Made by a program: the position numbers and the translations under genes. From Gammaproteobacteria bacterium (GTDB lineage: Bacteria; Pseudomonadota; Gammaproteobacteria; SZUA-229), in contig JAOULC010000005.1 in the NCBI GenBank assembly GCA_029882215.1, positions 62,001 through 126,000 of the forward strand: DNA of 64,000 nucleotides, written 5' to 3'. Shown here one piece after another: positions 18,954 to 28,841 of this stretch (the first letter of the stretch is position 1; each line of letters begins with the position of its first letter). The notes beneath the pieces were generated by a model, which was not told where the DNA came from, ran no database searches, and saw only the letters and a program-made list of their open reading frames with translations.

Positions 18954-20048
18954 TTATAGGTACTTTCTATAGTACAAACGCAGTAATTTCTCTACCTTAT
19001 AGAGAAATACTGCCATGATAACCGCAAACGAGAGAGACACACCTGCCATCGCAAGAGTAAAAATCGGCGAGTCGCTATCATATGCCCATTTATTAAACGG
19101 CGCTCTAGTAAAACCATTTACTAGAAAAAGATAAACAGATATTGCGGCCATATAATTCACAAGTTTCTCAGGCATTTTAAAACTAACCAAGTTATTCCTT
19201 AGGATTTCAACTAGTGAAAGAAAAGTGATTAACGAAAAGAAGTGACTTAGATACCACAATGGTTCAAACATATTTCCCAATACAAGCATACAAACACTTA
19301 CAACCAGACTATAAAGACCAGGTGTAAACTTTATCAACGCTGCAATAACTCCAAAGTAAATAACCTGATATTGACCAAAAACAGTCGTCTTAATATACAG
19401 TCCGTTCTCACGCAGAAAATCCGTCAATAACACTTCATTTATAAATAACAACAAAAAAATCGCTATCGCTAACTTAATATACTTTCCACTAATGAGCTTA
19501 TATATAAATGGATATATCAAGTAAAATTGAAAAATAAAGGAAAGGAACCACCAGGGGCCAACCAATGAAAATACTTCATTAGGAACCAGATTATAGACAA
19601 GTGTAGATTTCAGAAACAACGAAACCCAGAGAGTTTCATCTAAAACCACATCACCATATAAAACAATACGAGCGACTAAAGACAACACATACAGAATCAT
19701 AGCAAGCAAAAATGGCAGATATAACTTATTTAATCTGGACAGCTGGAATCTAAAATAACCCAGCCTGTCCTGCTGACTGAATTTTTTAGTTAACCCATAA
19801 GCTGACACAAAAACAAAGACCTGAACACCATAATGACCAAAAAAAATAAAAAACGCATGTATGGAGCTCAATGCATCATGAATAACTATATCAAATAAAT
19901 TCAGAAGGCGATTACTAGAAAACGAAAACTCATTCATCCCAAGATGCGGTCGCATCTCCACTGAATTAAAAAAATTATGCAAAACTATTAACAAAATGGC
20001 CCAGAACTTATATAAATTAGCTGTATATCTATCCATAAAATTTATCAA
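18954..20048 (-). CDS. Second acyltransferase-3 family membrane protein
   Basis: 364 residues (an ATG four codons in, at 20036, is an alternative start). The N-terminus carries TANLYKFWAILLIVLHNFF, the acyltransferase-3 start with a conserved His, followed by FGHYGVQVFVFVSAYG and LSRLNKLYLPFL. About ten membrane helices are predicted by eye. It is independent in strand from the SGNH-linked paralogue and belongs to the minus-strand group with the ligase-like protein. It probably acylates a different position of the EPS repeat. Confidence 0.85.
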   Translation of the reverse strand: MINFMDRYTANLYKFWAILLIVLHNFFNSVEMRPHLGMNEFSFSSNRLLNLFDIVIHDALSSIHAFFIFFGHYGVQVFVFVSAYGLTKKFSQQDRLGYFRFQLSRLNKLYLPFLLAMILYVLSLVARIVLYGDVVLDETLWVSLFLKSTLVYNLVPNEVFSLVGPWWFLSFIFQFYLIYPFIYKLISGKYIKLAIAIFLLLFINEVLLTDFLRENGLYIKTTVFGQYQVIYFGVIAALIKFTPGLYSLVVSVCMLVLGNMFEPLWYLSHFFSLITFLSLVEILRNNLVSFKMPEKLVNYMAAISVYLFLVNGFTRAPFNKWAYDSDSPIFTLAMAGVSLSFAVIMAVFLYKVEKLLRLYYRKYL

Positions 20049-20091
20049 CTATAAGATTGTTTTCATTATTAATATATATTTTAGTATTTAT

Positions 20092-21357
20092 TCAAAGAAT
20101 CCTAACTACTGCAGCTAAGTAGACGGTAAATAGCACAACAAAGAACAGCGAAAATACATAAAATATATCAGAAGCCTTGATTTCTATAACTTCCTTAACC
20201 TGAGGATACGTCTTATACGCCATCGATATGGTTGAAGCAGAGATACCAATCACAAAAAACAACAACCCATGCTCATAAACAATAAAATATGTACAGGTCG
20301 CATACATTGCTAAAATTGTCATATTAACATTAAGAATCAGTGTAAGATCCTTATCTTGAGAAATCTTACTAATAGCATATTGCCACTTAAACATTAAGAA
20401 AAATATCGCTAGGTATATCAAAAAACCGATACTTCCAAGCTCAGAAAAATCCTGAACATAGTTGTTATGAGCTATAAGCCCAAAACCATTGTTATTTTTA
20501 AATTCATTCCTCCCAATCCCAAAAAACGGATTTTGCCTCAGGAGAGTCAGTCCAGTTTCCCAGAGATATACTCTTTCATGTGCAGATGCTTCTTTTGATG
20601 ATACTTCTGACATACGAGATGGCATTACTGTTAATACTACACTTATTGCAGCAACACCGATAATAATCAGTTTTGGTCTTAAGAAGTATTGCCTGAAATA
20701 AAACCCCATTCCTACGAGCAACGAGAGAACCCCTCCTCTCGAATTTGTATAATATATAGCCACGACACAGATTAAGAACGCTCCAATACCTAGAACTCTT
20801 ATAATTTTATTTTTATCGGGATCTGAAATTTTAGTAAGTGAAATTGCTGCACCAATTAACAATATCAAACAAACCACGTTTGGACCATCCCACTGACCAT
20901 ACCAAACTGCTCTGTTTTCTCCGTCGCTTGTTAAATAGGGTACCAGACCTCCCCATGCCTGCCCGTATAAAGACTGAATTATTAAGTTGTATGCCACAAC
21001 CAAAATAGTAAACAGTAAAAAACTGTATATTTTTATAAGCTCTTTTAGAGTATTTATATTCCATAGAACAAGCAGAAAGACTAAGTATCTTTTAAAAAAC
21101 TTAACGAATTCATCAACACCTGTTGTCACACCTACATTTATTGACGTGGAAAACAAGATAACCGCCAGATACATAATAAGAAGAGTGTTAACTGGCGTTA
21201 CATAATGAATTCTGTCGCTTTTCTTTATATTCAGATAGCCAAGAATTAGTCCGATAGGAATAACTATGTTAGCTGTTGGCAAACCCAGCAATAATGGATA
21301 CCAGTCCTGTGGACGTATAATTAAAAAAACTATAAAGAAATATAAAGGCGCTAGCAT
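20092..21357 (-). CDS. O-antigen ligase/polymerase-like membrane protein (Wzy_C)
   Basis: 421 residues and about twelve membrane helices. A large periplasmic loop lies in the second half with the family hallmarks: YYTNSRGGVLSLLVG before it, then FFGIGRNEF and AHNNYVQDFSELGSIGFLIYL. The conserved Arg/His residues of the WaaL/Wzy_C fold are in these segments. Members in XrtA-type loci are annotated as PEP-CTERM-associated O-antigen ligases and probably act as EPS polymerase. The ATG is directly next to the stop of the upstream phosphotransferase gene, implying coupled translation. Confidence 0.85.
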   Translation of the reverse strand: MLAPLYFFIVFLIIRPQDWYPLLLGLPTANIVIPIGLILGYLNIKKSDRIHYVTPVNTLLIMYLAVILFSTSINVGVTTGVDEFVKFFKRYLVFLLVLWNINTLKELIKIYSFLLFTILVVAYNLIIQSLYGQAWGGLVPYLTSDGENRAVWYGQWDGPNVVCLILLIGAAISLTKISDPDKNKIIRVLGIGAFLICVVAIYYTNSRGGVLSLLVGMGFYFRQYFLRPKLIIIGVAAISVVLTVMPSRMSEVSSKEASAHERVYLWETGLTLLRQNPFFGIGRNEFKNNNGFGLIAHNNYVQDFSELGSIGFLIYLAIFFLMFKWQYAISKISQDKDLTLILNVNMTILAMYATCTYFIVYEHGLLFFVIGISASTISMAYKTYPQVKEVIEIKASDIFYVFSLFFVVLFTVYLAAVVRIL

Positions 21358-23046
21358 TTATTTTTCAAACGATACTTTGTACGCGGTATTGTAATCATCA
21401 CCAGAAAATGAAAAGCGATAATTAGAAACAATACCAAGCTTAGCAGATGGTTTTTTAATCTGATGATCAAGTAAGCCTGAATAGTGGTTCGCATTTATAT
21501 ATTCCTTCTCATAACCCATCAATTCTAAAATTGTAGGTATGATATTATAATGAGATGTTTTATTTTTATTAAATATGGCAGATTTTTCAAATTGTTTTCT
21601 GATCTCTTGATTTTCAGTTATTATCATCAGCGGAACAGTAACTTCATAACGGCTTGTATTCTCAACAGAACAATGAGTCAACCAGGTTTTATTGTCATAA
21701 AGATTTTGCCCATGATCAGATGTATATATTATTAATGTATTTTTGAGATCAAGATCATTAAACAATTTTTTAAAATACAGATCAACAGAGTATGCTATGG
21801 CATTTTTATATGAATTCACCATAGTCTCCTTTGACTTTACTTTAATATCAAAACCCATATGTGGATGATATTTTGCACGTCTTAAATCATACGACCCTTC
21901 ATACGGAAAATGCACACCAGCTCTTTGTACATAAATAAATGAGTTATCTCCTCTACTTATTTGTGACTTTATATAGTCAATAGATTTCAAATCCTTATCA
22001 AGCCTGGAGACACCTGTAAAATACTTAAAATTCTCAATTTTATTTTTTTCTGATAACGTCATTTTATTATTAAGCTTACCCTCAGACTCCTGTATCTCCA
22101 GATAGTGTGATTCATAACCAGCATTTCTTGCATAGTCCCAGATTAGTGGGTTTGAAACTATTGATTTCTGAAAGTTGAACGGACTCGCTCCTGTTCGCAT
22201 TATATAATTGCTACCGGAACTACAGTTTGATGATGACAAAGCAAGGCCAAAATTAATTACTTTATCCCTATTGTTATACAGGTATGGTGTAATACCTTTG
22301 TATACATTTATATCTAAATAGTCACCTCTAACACTTTCATCCATAACTAGAACGATATTTAACTTCTTTTCAGAAGTGGAAATTTCAGGTGGCGTCGATC
22401 TTATGAATTTGGAACTAACATAATTGTTAATTGATATTAAAGGATATAACCCAAGTAATCTGTATTGAGATGGCAACCCATCAGTACCATATCCACCCCG
22501 AACAACGCTCAATGAAAAAATTACAGCTATTGGCATAAAGAATATTAACAGCTTACTGAGTGGGTGTAATATCAGCGCATCATGACTTTTATTTACATCG
22601 AATGTAGAAAATGATTTAGACTTAAAAAATATGGCAAACAGACCAAGTGAGATAATAAACAAACTTTTCAATATATATATTAGGTAGAAGCTTATTGCAT
22701 CTGAAAGGTTATTTCTGGCCTCCAATAATATGGCAAACGAATCATAGTTTAAATGTGAATGCGATACATAGCCATAAATAATATCAAGGGCTGTCGCCAA
22801 TAATATTAGCACCACAAAGAGATATTTTATAAAGGTGTTTTTCGAAAAACATAGGAAAACAAAACTAGCTACGCAAATAAACCAGATTAAAAGGAACAAA
22901 AATATACCAGTAAGACCACCAAAATTATGCCATAAAAGATCAATCCTGCTTTTAAGATCGAGGTGTAAATTTGATAACACCAGAAATGCAATAATTGAAA
23001 ATATTTTTATAATTAACGGGAATGAATTCCTAATCATAGCCAGCAT
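21358..23046 (-). CDS. Phosphoethanolamine-transferase/sulfatase-like membrane enzyme (EptA-like)
   Basis: 562 residues. About five N-terminal membrane helices (to about residue 190) precede a periplasmic alkaline-phosphatase-superfamily domain. MDESVRGDYL matches the GES/DES metal motif of EptA enzymes, ITPYLYNN the substrate region, SSNCSSGSNY the nucleophile position (Ser in place of the usual Thr), and TSDHGQNL the C-terminal metal Asp-His. It likely transfers a phospho-group such as phosphoethanolamine or phosphoglycerol onto the polysaccharide or lipid A. The start could also be the ATG at 23037. Confidence 0.82.
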   Translation of the reverse strand: MLAMIRNSFPLIIKIFSIIAFLVLSNLHLDLKSRIDLLWHNFGGLTGIFLFLLIWFICVASFVFLCFSKNTFIKYLFVVLILLATALDIIYGYVSHSHLNYDSFAILLEARNNLSDAISFYLIYILKSLFIISLGLFAIFFKSKSFSTFDVNKSHDALILHPLSKLLIFFMPIAVIFSLSVVRGGYGTDGLPSQYRLLGLYPLISINNYVSSKFIRSTPPEISTSEKKLNIVLVMDESVRGDYLDINVYKGITPYLYNNRDKVINFGLALSSSNCSSGSNYIMRTGASPFNFQKSIVSNPLIWDYARNAGYESHYLEIQESEGKLNNKMTLSEKNKIENFKYFTGVSRLDKDLKSIDYIKSQISRGDNSFIYVQRAGVHFPYEGSYDLRRAKYHPHMGFDIKVKSKETMVNSYKNAIAYSVDLYFKKLFNDLDLKNTLIIYTSDHGQNLYDNKTWLTHCSVENTSRYEVTVPLMIITENQEIRKQFEKSAIFNKNKTSHYNIIPTILELMGYEKEYINANHYSGLLDHQIKKPSAKLGIVSNYRFSFSGDDYNTAYKVSFEK

Positions 23047-23142
23047 ATATATTATCTAGTTTGAGTCTGTTATTTAAGTTTAACACCAAACCAGTAGATT
23101 AATTATACTTTTTAGAAATGATTTACCTGCTTTAATCGCAAC

Positions 23143-23174
23143 AAAAAATGGCTGCCCGATACCGGACAGCCATT
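23143..23174 (-). terminator. Rho-independent terminator
   Basis: On the minus strand a 12-bp stem (11 pairs, arms 23147-23158 and 23163-23174) with a 4-base loop is followed directly by a run of six T residues. It lies about 70 bases past the stop of the lipoprotein gene ending at 23242, so it ends that transcript and insulates the EptA-like operon. Confidence 0.88.
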
Positions 23175-23241
23175 AATATAATTAATATACAGATAAGAAA
23201 ACCGAGCAATGCGATTACCCGATGTTAGTAATCTGCTAAAG

Positions 23242-26200
23242 CTATTGTTTTGGTATAATAGTCTGGTCCATCAACTCACCGGTATAATCGGTGGTATTTA
23301 GCTTATATGCCTTGATAACAACTTGTGTCGGTGTTACCTCAACATGCGTAAAACCATGTCTTATTCTAGGATCTGTATTAGTTGCAAACAATACTGGCAC
23401 ATTGTTTTCCTTTGCAACAAAGTCATAACCAATACCCCAATCTGCTACTTGTTGATCCCAGGCCGCTGTTCCATACGTTGTGACGGCAGCAACAGAAGAA
23501 TGAGAATCAGCGCCACCATGACCAGTCAATACATAGACAACACCATCCGTTTGATCGATAACACCATTAGCGTCTCGTACAATTCGACCATCACCATTAG
23601 CGCCCACCTTTAAAGGCACACTTCTTTGGTACATATGATCATGTCCAAACATGGCTAATTTAACACCGTATTTTTGTAAAATTGGTGCCATTTTCTGCCT
23701 CATCGATCTGTTATCACCAATATCTCCATAAGTACCATGTGCACCATGTGAGAAAATAGCATGATGGAAGAATGCAAATTTCCGAGTTTTGCTGGTCTTT
23801 TGCAGATCATTTTCAAGCCAAGCAAGCATTTCATCTACTCTGGTTTCAGCTTCAACGGTTGATGAACCTGAGAACTTCATCGAATCTATGGCAACAAAGT
23901 GTACGTCACCAGCATCAAAACTGTAATAGCGCTCTCTGTCTTCAGGTGAAATCGCTGGATCTGTTGGTAAATCGAACGAATCTAGATAAGACTGCGCAAG
24001 GCTTTGTTTATTATTTGCATACTCGTGATTACCCAGCATTGGAAAGAATGGCCGTGTAGCCAAAATACCATTACCCGGTTTTGAATCAAGCAATCCACTT
24101 AGCTGAGAGAAAAAGTTAGTGTTAAACTCTTTAAATGTTCCACTGTTGTATGCAATATCACCGACACCAAGAATAAAGTCATGAGGATAAAGCTGTGTGC
24201 CATTTACCTTTCTACTGATCTCATTTCTTACATTTCGTGGTGGTGAATACTGCGTACCGGAGTCTCCCAGCACAATAAATCTCACAGTATCTCCGTTTGA
24301 CAGCGGCATTGTTTTCATTGAAACATTTTTTGCTAATGAGACCCCATCATGAACAATCTCGTACACGTATTCTGTATTTGGTGACAGATTATTAAACTCA
24401 GCCTTCATTTGATAGAAATCAGAGCTCAATGACGTATTAGCAGCACTAAACAACTGAGAAGTTGCCGTTGCCATGACCAGATCGTTATTAACCGTATTTC
24501 TCAGATAAACCATACCATTCCCAGACTGATTCACACCCCACATGATTTTCATTTGTGTAGGGTGGCTTGTCTGTAAATAGGGGTAACGGAATAACATTGG
24601 TTTGCCCTCATCCGTAGGCATAGCACGGCTACCGTAGGTAGGAATGATAGCATCCGATTCATACGCGCCAATATCACGGCCACTAGAAGGTCTTGATGCT
24701 CCGGTATAATCCAGTGACACCAGATCAGTGGTAGCCGCATTATTAATAGCCGGACTACCTGCTAAAAGAGTCAGATCATTATTGGCCGGATCAGCGTACT
24801 CTGGGTTTGCAATAAGGCTGTTTGCATCACCTGATGTAGATACCTTCCAGTCACTAAAAGCAATATTATACTGTCCTTTATCGCCCCAGGTGAATTTCAC
24901 ATCTGCCGCACCAGCATCAGTCCAGTAAATATTGTTATTAATATTTATTGAAGCATTGCCGTTTTCTAATGCGTTAGATCCAATTTTAATCGCAGGACCG
25001 CCTGCAGCTATATGAATGATATTATTGCGTATTTCAATATTATTACCCGCCTGATTAACAGTGGATTCATTTGAAATATAAATTGCACCGTGCTGATTAA
25101 CACCTCCAAGACCCGAGGCAGCGTCATAGCAACTGTTATTCAGTATATGAACATCGGTAGAAGATGAAGTTGCCAGGCAGGATTCACCCGAATTAATTAT
25201 CAGATTGTTTCGAATAATGCCATCGTACGACTCATAGTTACCATCTATCAGCTTATCAGCATCTGTAGACTGGCCTAGCATAATGCCGCGTGCTGTAACG
25301 TTTTCTACAATATTATTTTCAAAAACAATATTTCTGGCATTGCCTTTTGCATACAAACCCACTGATGGAATATCGTGGACGTAATTATTAGCAACCCAGA
25401 CGTTATCAGCACCTACAATATCCACACCTTGTGCATTACGTGGTGTAACTGCACTAGCGCCGGTGAAATAAATCTCATTTCCAAAAATAGTAACAAAGTT
25501 CGCTGATTTCACGACTTTAATAACATCATAGACAGAGTCATGAATTTTATTATTAAGCAGCTTCACATAAGGCGTATCTATTTTTACAGCGTAATAATCA
25601 GCATTAGCAATCTCTAGATTTTCAACCGTCCAGTACATTGACTGACAAGGAATAGCATAAGCTGGATCATACGGATCACATGAATCATGATAAAAATAAA
25701 GAGCCTGACTATTGCCGGCACCATCGATGGTAACGCTTTCATTTTTATATGGACGAATTGTTATCCAGGCATTTTCACTGGCAGGACGACTAATAACTGC
25801 GCCAGCATAAGTACCTGCTCTTAATTCAATAGCATCACCCGGCTCAACCAATGAAACAGCTTTTGCCAGAGTTTGTACCGGTGATGTAATGGAAAGGCCG
25901 TCATTTGAATTATTACCCGAAGTAGAAACATAGTAGATATTATGAGAAGCAACAGGGCCGGCATCACTCACCACGGAACCCGTAGTGAAGGTAAAACTGT
26001 AGGGACTTGCCAGTTTATTACCTGACAAATCTTCAATATTTTCAACAAAAACAGTAAACATAGTGTTTGCAGTAAAAGGGCTATTAGGCGTCAAGGTAAT
26101 ACTGTCTGACGAAGAACTGATGGCTGCAGCCACATTATTAATATAAACATTTGATGCCGTCACTGAGAGCGGGTTAATTTCCTCACTCAATGAGATAGAC

Positions 26201-26415
26201 ACAACCGCATCCAGAGGAATATTTGTCGTGGTATCCGATGGCGATGTTGCAATTATTGTCGGCATCACATTATCATCTGATGCTGGTAGAGTAATCGCTG
26301 GCGTTTCATTGCCTTCAGGCGGTACACTGCCCCCCACACCTACAAGCGAATCAGTGGAACAGGCAGAAATAAAGACAAAAACAAGAAGAGAGAGGTACCT
26401 AAAAGCGGGTTTCAT
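23242..26415 (-). CDS. Lipoprotein: Big_5 domain, parallel beta-helix, purple-acid-phosphatase-like phosphoesterase
   Basis: I start at 26415 (1057 residues), seven bases after AAAGGA; this puts a lipobox (FISAC, Cys19) at the right place. In order it shows an Ig-like Big_5 domain (about 50-145, ending in SFTFTTG), a right-handed beta-helix with the YYVSTSGNNSNDG start and many NN/N-rich turns (about 160-590), a fibronectin-like PAP N-domain (PYLQTSHPTQMKIMW), and a metallophosphatase domain with VLGDSG, GVGDIAYN, GNHEYANN, FHHAIFSH and FGHDHMYQRS, all metal ligands present. It is an envelope protein of unknown role; the helix suggests polysaccharide binding or cleavage, the C-terminus phosphomonoester hydrolysis. 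Confidence 0.85.
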   Translation of the reverse strand: MKPAFRYLSLLVFVFISACSTDSLVGVGGSVPPEGNETPAITLPASDDNVMPTIIATSPSDTTTNIPLDAVVSISLSEEINPLSVTASNVYINNVAAAISSSSDSITLTPNSPFTANTMFTVFVENIEDLSGNKLASPYSFTFTTGSVVSDAGPVASHNIYYVSTSGNNSNDGLSITSPVQTLAKAVSLVEPGDAIELRAGTYAGAVISRPASENAWITIRPYKNESVTIDGAGNSQALYFYHDSCDPYDPAYAIPCQSMYWTVENLEIANADYYAVKIDTPYVKLLNNKIHDSVYDVIKVVKSANFVTIFGNEIYFTGASAVTPRNAQGVDIVGADNVWVANNYVHDIPSVGLYAKGNARNIVFENNIVENVTARGIMLGQSTDADKLIDGNYESYDGIIRNNLIINSGESCLATSSSTDVHILNNSCYDAASGLGGVNQHGAIYISNESTVNQAGNNIEIRNNIIHIAAGGPAIKIGSNALENGNASININNNIYWTDAGAADVKFTWGDKGQYNIAFSDWKVSTSGDANSLIANPEYADPANNDLTLLAGSPAINNAATTDLVSLDYTGASRPSSGRDIGAYESDAIIPTYGSRAMPTDEGKPMLFRYPYLQTSHPTQMKIMWGVNQSGNGMVYLRNTVNNDLVMATATSQLFSAANTSLSSDFYQMKAEFNNLSPNTEYVYEIVHDGVSLAKNVSMKTMPLSNGDTVRFIVLGDSGTQYSPPRNVRNEISRKVNGTQLYPHDFILGVGDIAYNSGTFKEFNTNFFSQLSGLLDSKPGNGILATRPFFPMLGNHEYANNKQSLAQSYLDSFDLPTDPAISPEDRERYYSFDAGDVHFVAIDSMKFSGSSTVEAETRVDEMLAWLENDLQKTSKTRKFAFFHHAIFSHGAHGTYGDIGDNRSMRQKMAPILQKYGVKLAMFGHDHMYQRSVPLKVGANGDGRIVRDANGVIDQTDGVVYVLTGHGGADSHSSVAAVTTYGTAAWDQQVADWGIGYDFVAKENNVPVLFATNTDPRIRHGFTHVEVTPTQVVIKAYKLNTTDYTGELMDQTIIPKQ

Positions 26416-26592
26416 AATTAAATCCTTTATCATACATTACAGAGTGTCGTGTTTATCGGCTAAACAATAAAGTTGAAACACGTTTAACCATAACGAGTAA
26501 TTATGGTATGTATTCTCTGTTTTTTCGCTCCACTTACGCACAGGATATTGCCACTCATCAGGAAAGCTCAATATACTGATATAACTTCAACA

Positions 26593-27717
26593 CTACTCCA
26601 CACTTTTTATCAAATCCATAGACAAGTGCTCCCATGTATAGTGTTTACTAACGAGATCAAAACCCTCATCAATTCGTTTTATCACTCCCGAATCTTCATT
26701 GATTTCGTTTATAGCATTGACGAGCTCTTCAGGCGAATCAGCATAATAGAGTATCGAGTCTTTATCGATATAGGCCAGTTCATCTAATCGGGTCGATATA
26801 ACGGGTTTGCAACGGGACAAATATTCAAACAACTTTATCGGACACGCTCGGTGAGAAACCGGTATTTTTTTGAATATATTCAGGCACACATCCATTTTAT
26901 CAATATACATGAAGATATCATCATGTGGTACACCGCCAGTTAGTTCTATATTATGAATACCTTCTTCTTTAATACGACTTTGAAGTGACTGGTACTGTCG
27001 GCCTGAACCAACTAAAAGAAAGTGGTGCTGGCTCAGCAACTTAGCAGAATTCAATATAAGCTCAAAATCAATAAAATATTCGAATGAACCTATAAACCCT
27101 ATTGTTAGTTTATCCGGGACATTAGCAGCCTGCTTTTTAAGGAACCGCGTGTCTACACCATTAGCTAATACTTTGACATTACCTTCAGCCATTTTTGCCA
27201 GCTCATGAGAAACACTTAGAACAACACTAGATTTCCTCATCATACGCTTTAATAGAACATCTGCCAGACGCAAAACAGGTGGCAAAGCGAAACGACCTAA
27301 TTCATATTTGAGCATATCGACATAATCATCAGCAAAATCGAATGCTATTTTTACATTCTTTATATGAATATATTGATACTGCGGTATGTTATACAGCAGC
27401 AGTAGATCAATGCCGTGTTCTTTCACTAACTTTTTCGCCGTTTTATATGCAATGATTGAGTAAACTGCCTTTTTTACGATCTTATCAAGTGGCCACTTTC
27501 TCTCCCAAAGAAACTTAGAGACTGGCACATCGTGTAAAACCACACCAGGCATTTCTTTAGAGTCAATTTCTATAAAATTTGTTTCATCCGACTTCATGGC
27601 AGGTGGTTGTAGAACATGAATCTCATGCCCCTGTTTACCGAGGGCCTCAATTAAAGAGTGATACCGAGTCCAGTTCACCGCATGCCAGCGTGCCATATAA
27701 GGAAATAAAACTTTCAT
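26593..27717 (-). CDS. Glycosyltransferase, GT4-like
   Basis: 374 residues, GT-B fold. It starts with the strand MKVLFPYMARWH, has a KIAFDFADDYVDML segment typical of the GT4 group that includes teichuronic and capsule transferases, and a C-terminal donor site with IGFIGSFEYFIDFELI, LVGSGRQY and the ACPIKLFEYLSRCKPVIST segment with its Glu. The start overlaps the wecB stop by one base, so the two genes are translated together. That linkage suggests it may transfer ManNAc or a derivative made by WecB, which is inference. Confidence 0.85.
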   Translation of the reverse strand: MKVLFPYMARWHAVNWTRYHSLIEALGKQGHEIHVLQPPAMKSDETNFIEIDSKEMPGVVLHDVPVSKFLWERKWPLDKIVKKAVYSIIAYKTAKKLVKEHGIDLLLLYNIPQYQYIHIKNVKIAFDFADDYVDMLKYELGRFALPPVLRLADVLLKRMMRKSSVVLSVSHELAKMAEGNVKVLANGVDTRFLKKQAANVPDKLTIGFIGSFEYFIDFELILNSAKLLSQHHFLLVGSGRQYQSLQSRIKEEGIHNIELTGGVPHDDIFMYIDKMDVCLNIFKKIPVSHRACPIKLFEYLSRCKPVISTRLDELAYIDKDSILYYADSPEELVNAINEINEDSGVIKRIDEGFDLVSKHYTWEHLSMDLIKSVE

Positions 27718-28835
27718 TAATTATACATTCTCTCAAGTTGGTCATTAATTAAAACAGATGCATTCCCGTCACCGTAAGGATTTTTTATATCAGACATTTT
27801 CTGATATTCATCTTTGTTATTAAGCAGATTTTTAGCATGTCTAAGAATCAACTCTTTATCAGTACCTACTAATATTGCGGTTCCTGAAGCAACACCCTCA
27901 GGGCGCTCCGTTTTTTCACGCAAAACCAGCAAAGGCTTACCCAGACTGGGAGCCTCTTCCTGAATTCCGCCAGAATCAGTAATAATTAAGTGCGCCTTAT
28001 TCATTAAATGACAAAAATTAACATAGTCCAGCGGCTCAATCAGAATTACACGCTTATGATTTTTCAAAATAGAATCAACTTTTTCCCTTACATTAGGGTT
28101 AAAGTGCACAGGCATAATTACTTTCAAATCAGGATACATTTCTGATAGCTCTCTTACCGAATTAAGAGAGTTCTCCATAGGTAACCCAAAATTTTCTCTT
28201 CTGTGAGTTGTTAATAAAATAAATTTATCATTTTCTATATCGATATCATGATTATTAAGCACCGTCTCAAGTGTATTTGATTTATTCTTTAAAACCCAAA
28301 GCAAAGCATCAATTGATGTATTACCGGTAACAAAAACAGTATTTTCTTTATGATTTTCAGAAATAAGATTCAGTTTTGACTCTTGAGTAGGAGCAAAGTG
28401 AACATCTGCGATTGCTCCTGTCATCATTCTGTTAACTTCCTCGGGAAAGGGTTTATATTTATCTCCGGTTCTTAAGCCTGCTTCGATATGAGCCACTGGT
28501 AACTGGTGGTAATATGCAACTAAAGCCCCGATAAATGTAGATGTGGTATCACCCTGTACACAAACGCACTCAATTGTTTCATTTTTAATTACAGGTTCAA
28601 GCTCTAACAGTATTTTTGCACTTAAACTAGAAAGAGTCTGATTACTAGTCATGACATCTAAACTATAATCCGGTTGTATTTCAAAATTACTCAAAGCCTG
28701 TTCCAACATCTCCCTGTGCTGACCGGTGACGATCACGAGAGGTGTAAAGATTTTTCTTTTCATCATTTCATGAATAACCGGAGCCATTTTAATGGTTTCA
28801 GGCCGAGTACCAAAGATAAATGCAATTCGTTTCAT
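27717..28835 (-). CDS. wecB: UDP-N-acetylglucosamine 2-epimerase (non-hydrolysing)
   Basis: 372 residues, the usual length. It interconverts UDP-GlcNAc and UDP-ManNAc in the cytoplasm. Landmarks are IFGTRPETIKMAPV (residues 7-20), VTGQHREML, QGDTTS, HIEAGLRTG, PEEVNR, THRRENFG and the active-site DSGGIQEEAP with LVLRE-TERPE. All family motifs are present. It sits between the Wzx flippase (6-base gap) and a GT4 gene (1-base overlap) in one minus-strand operon. UDP-ManNAc could feed the EPS directly or be oxidised to ManNAcA. Confidence 0.95.
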   Translation of the reverse strand: MKRIAFIFGTRPETIKMAPVIHEMMKRKIFTPLVIVTGQHREMLEQALSNFEIQPDYSLDVMTSNQTLSSLSAKILLELEPVIKNETIECVCVQGDTTSTFIGALVAYYHQLPVAHIEAGLRTGDKYKPFPEEVNRMMTGAIADVHFAPTQESKLNLISENHKENTVFVTGNTSIDALLWVLKNKSNTLETVLNNHDIDIENDKFILLTTHRRENFGLPMENSLNSVRELSEMYPDLKVIMPVHFNPNVREKVDSILKNHKRVILIEPLDYVNFCHLMNKAHLIITDSGGIQEEAPSLGKPLLVLREKTERPEGVASGTAILVGTDKELILRHAKNLLNNKDEYQKMSDIKNPYGDGNASVLINDQLERMYN

Positions 28836-28841
28836 TTTATG

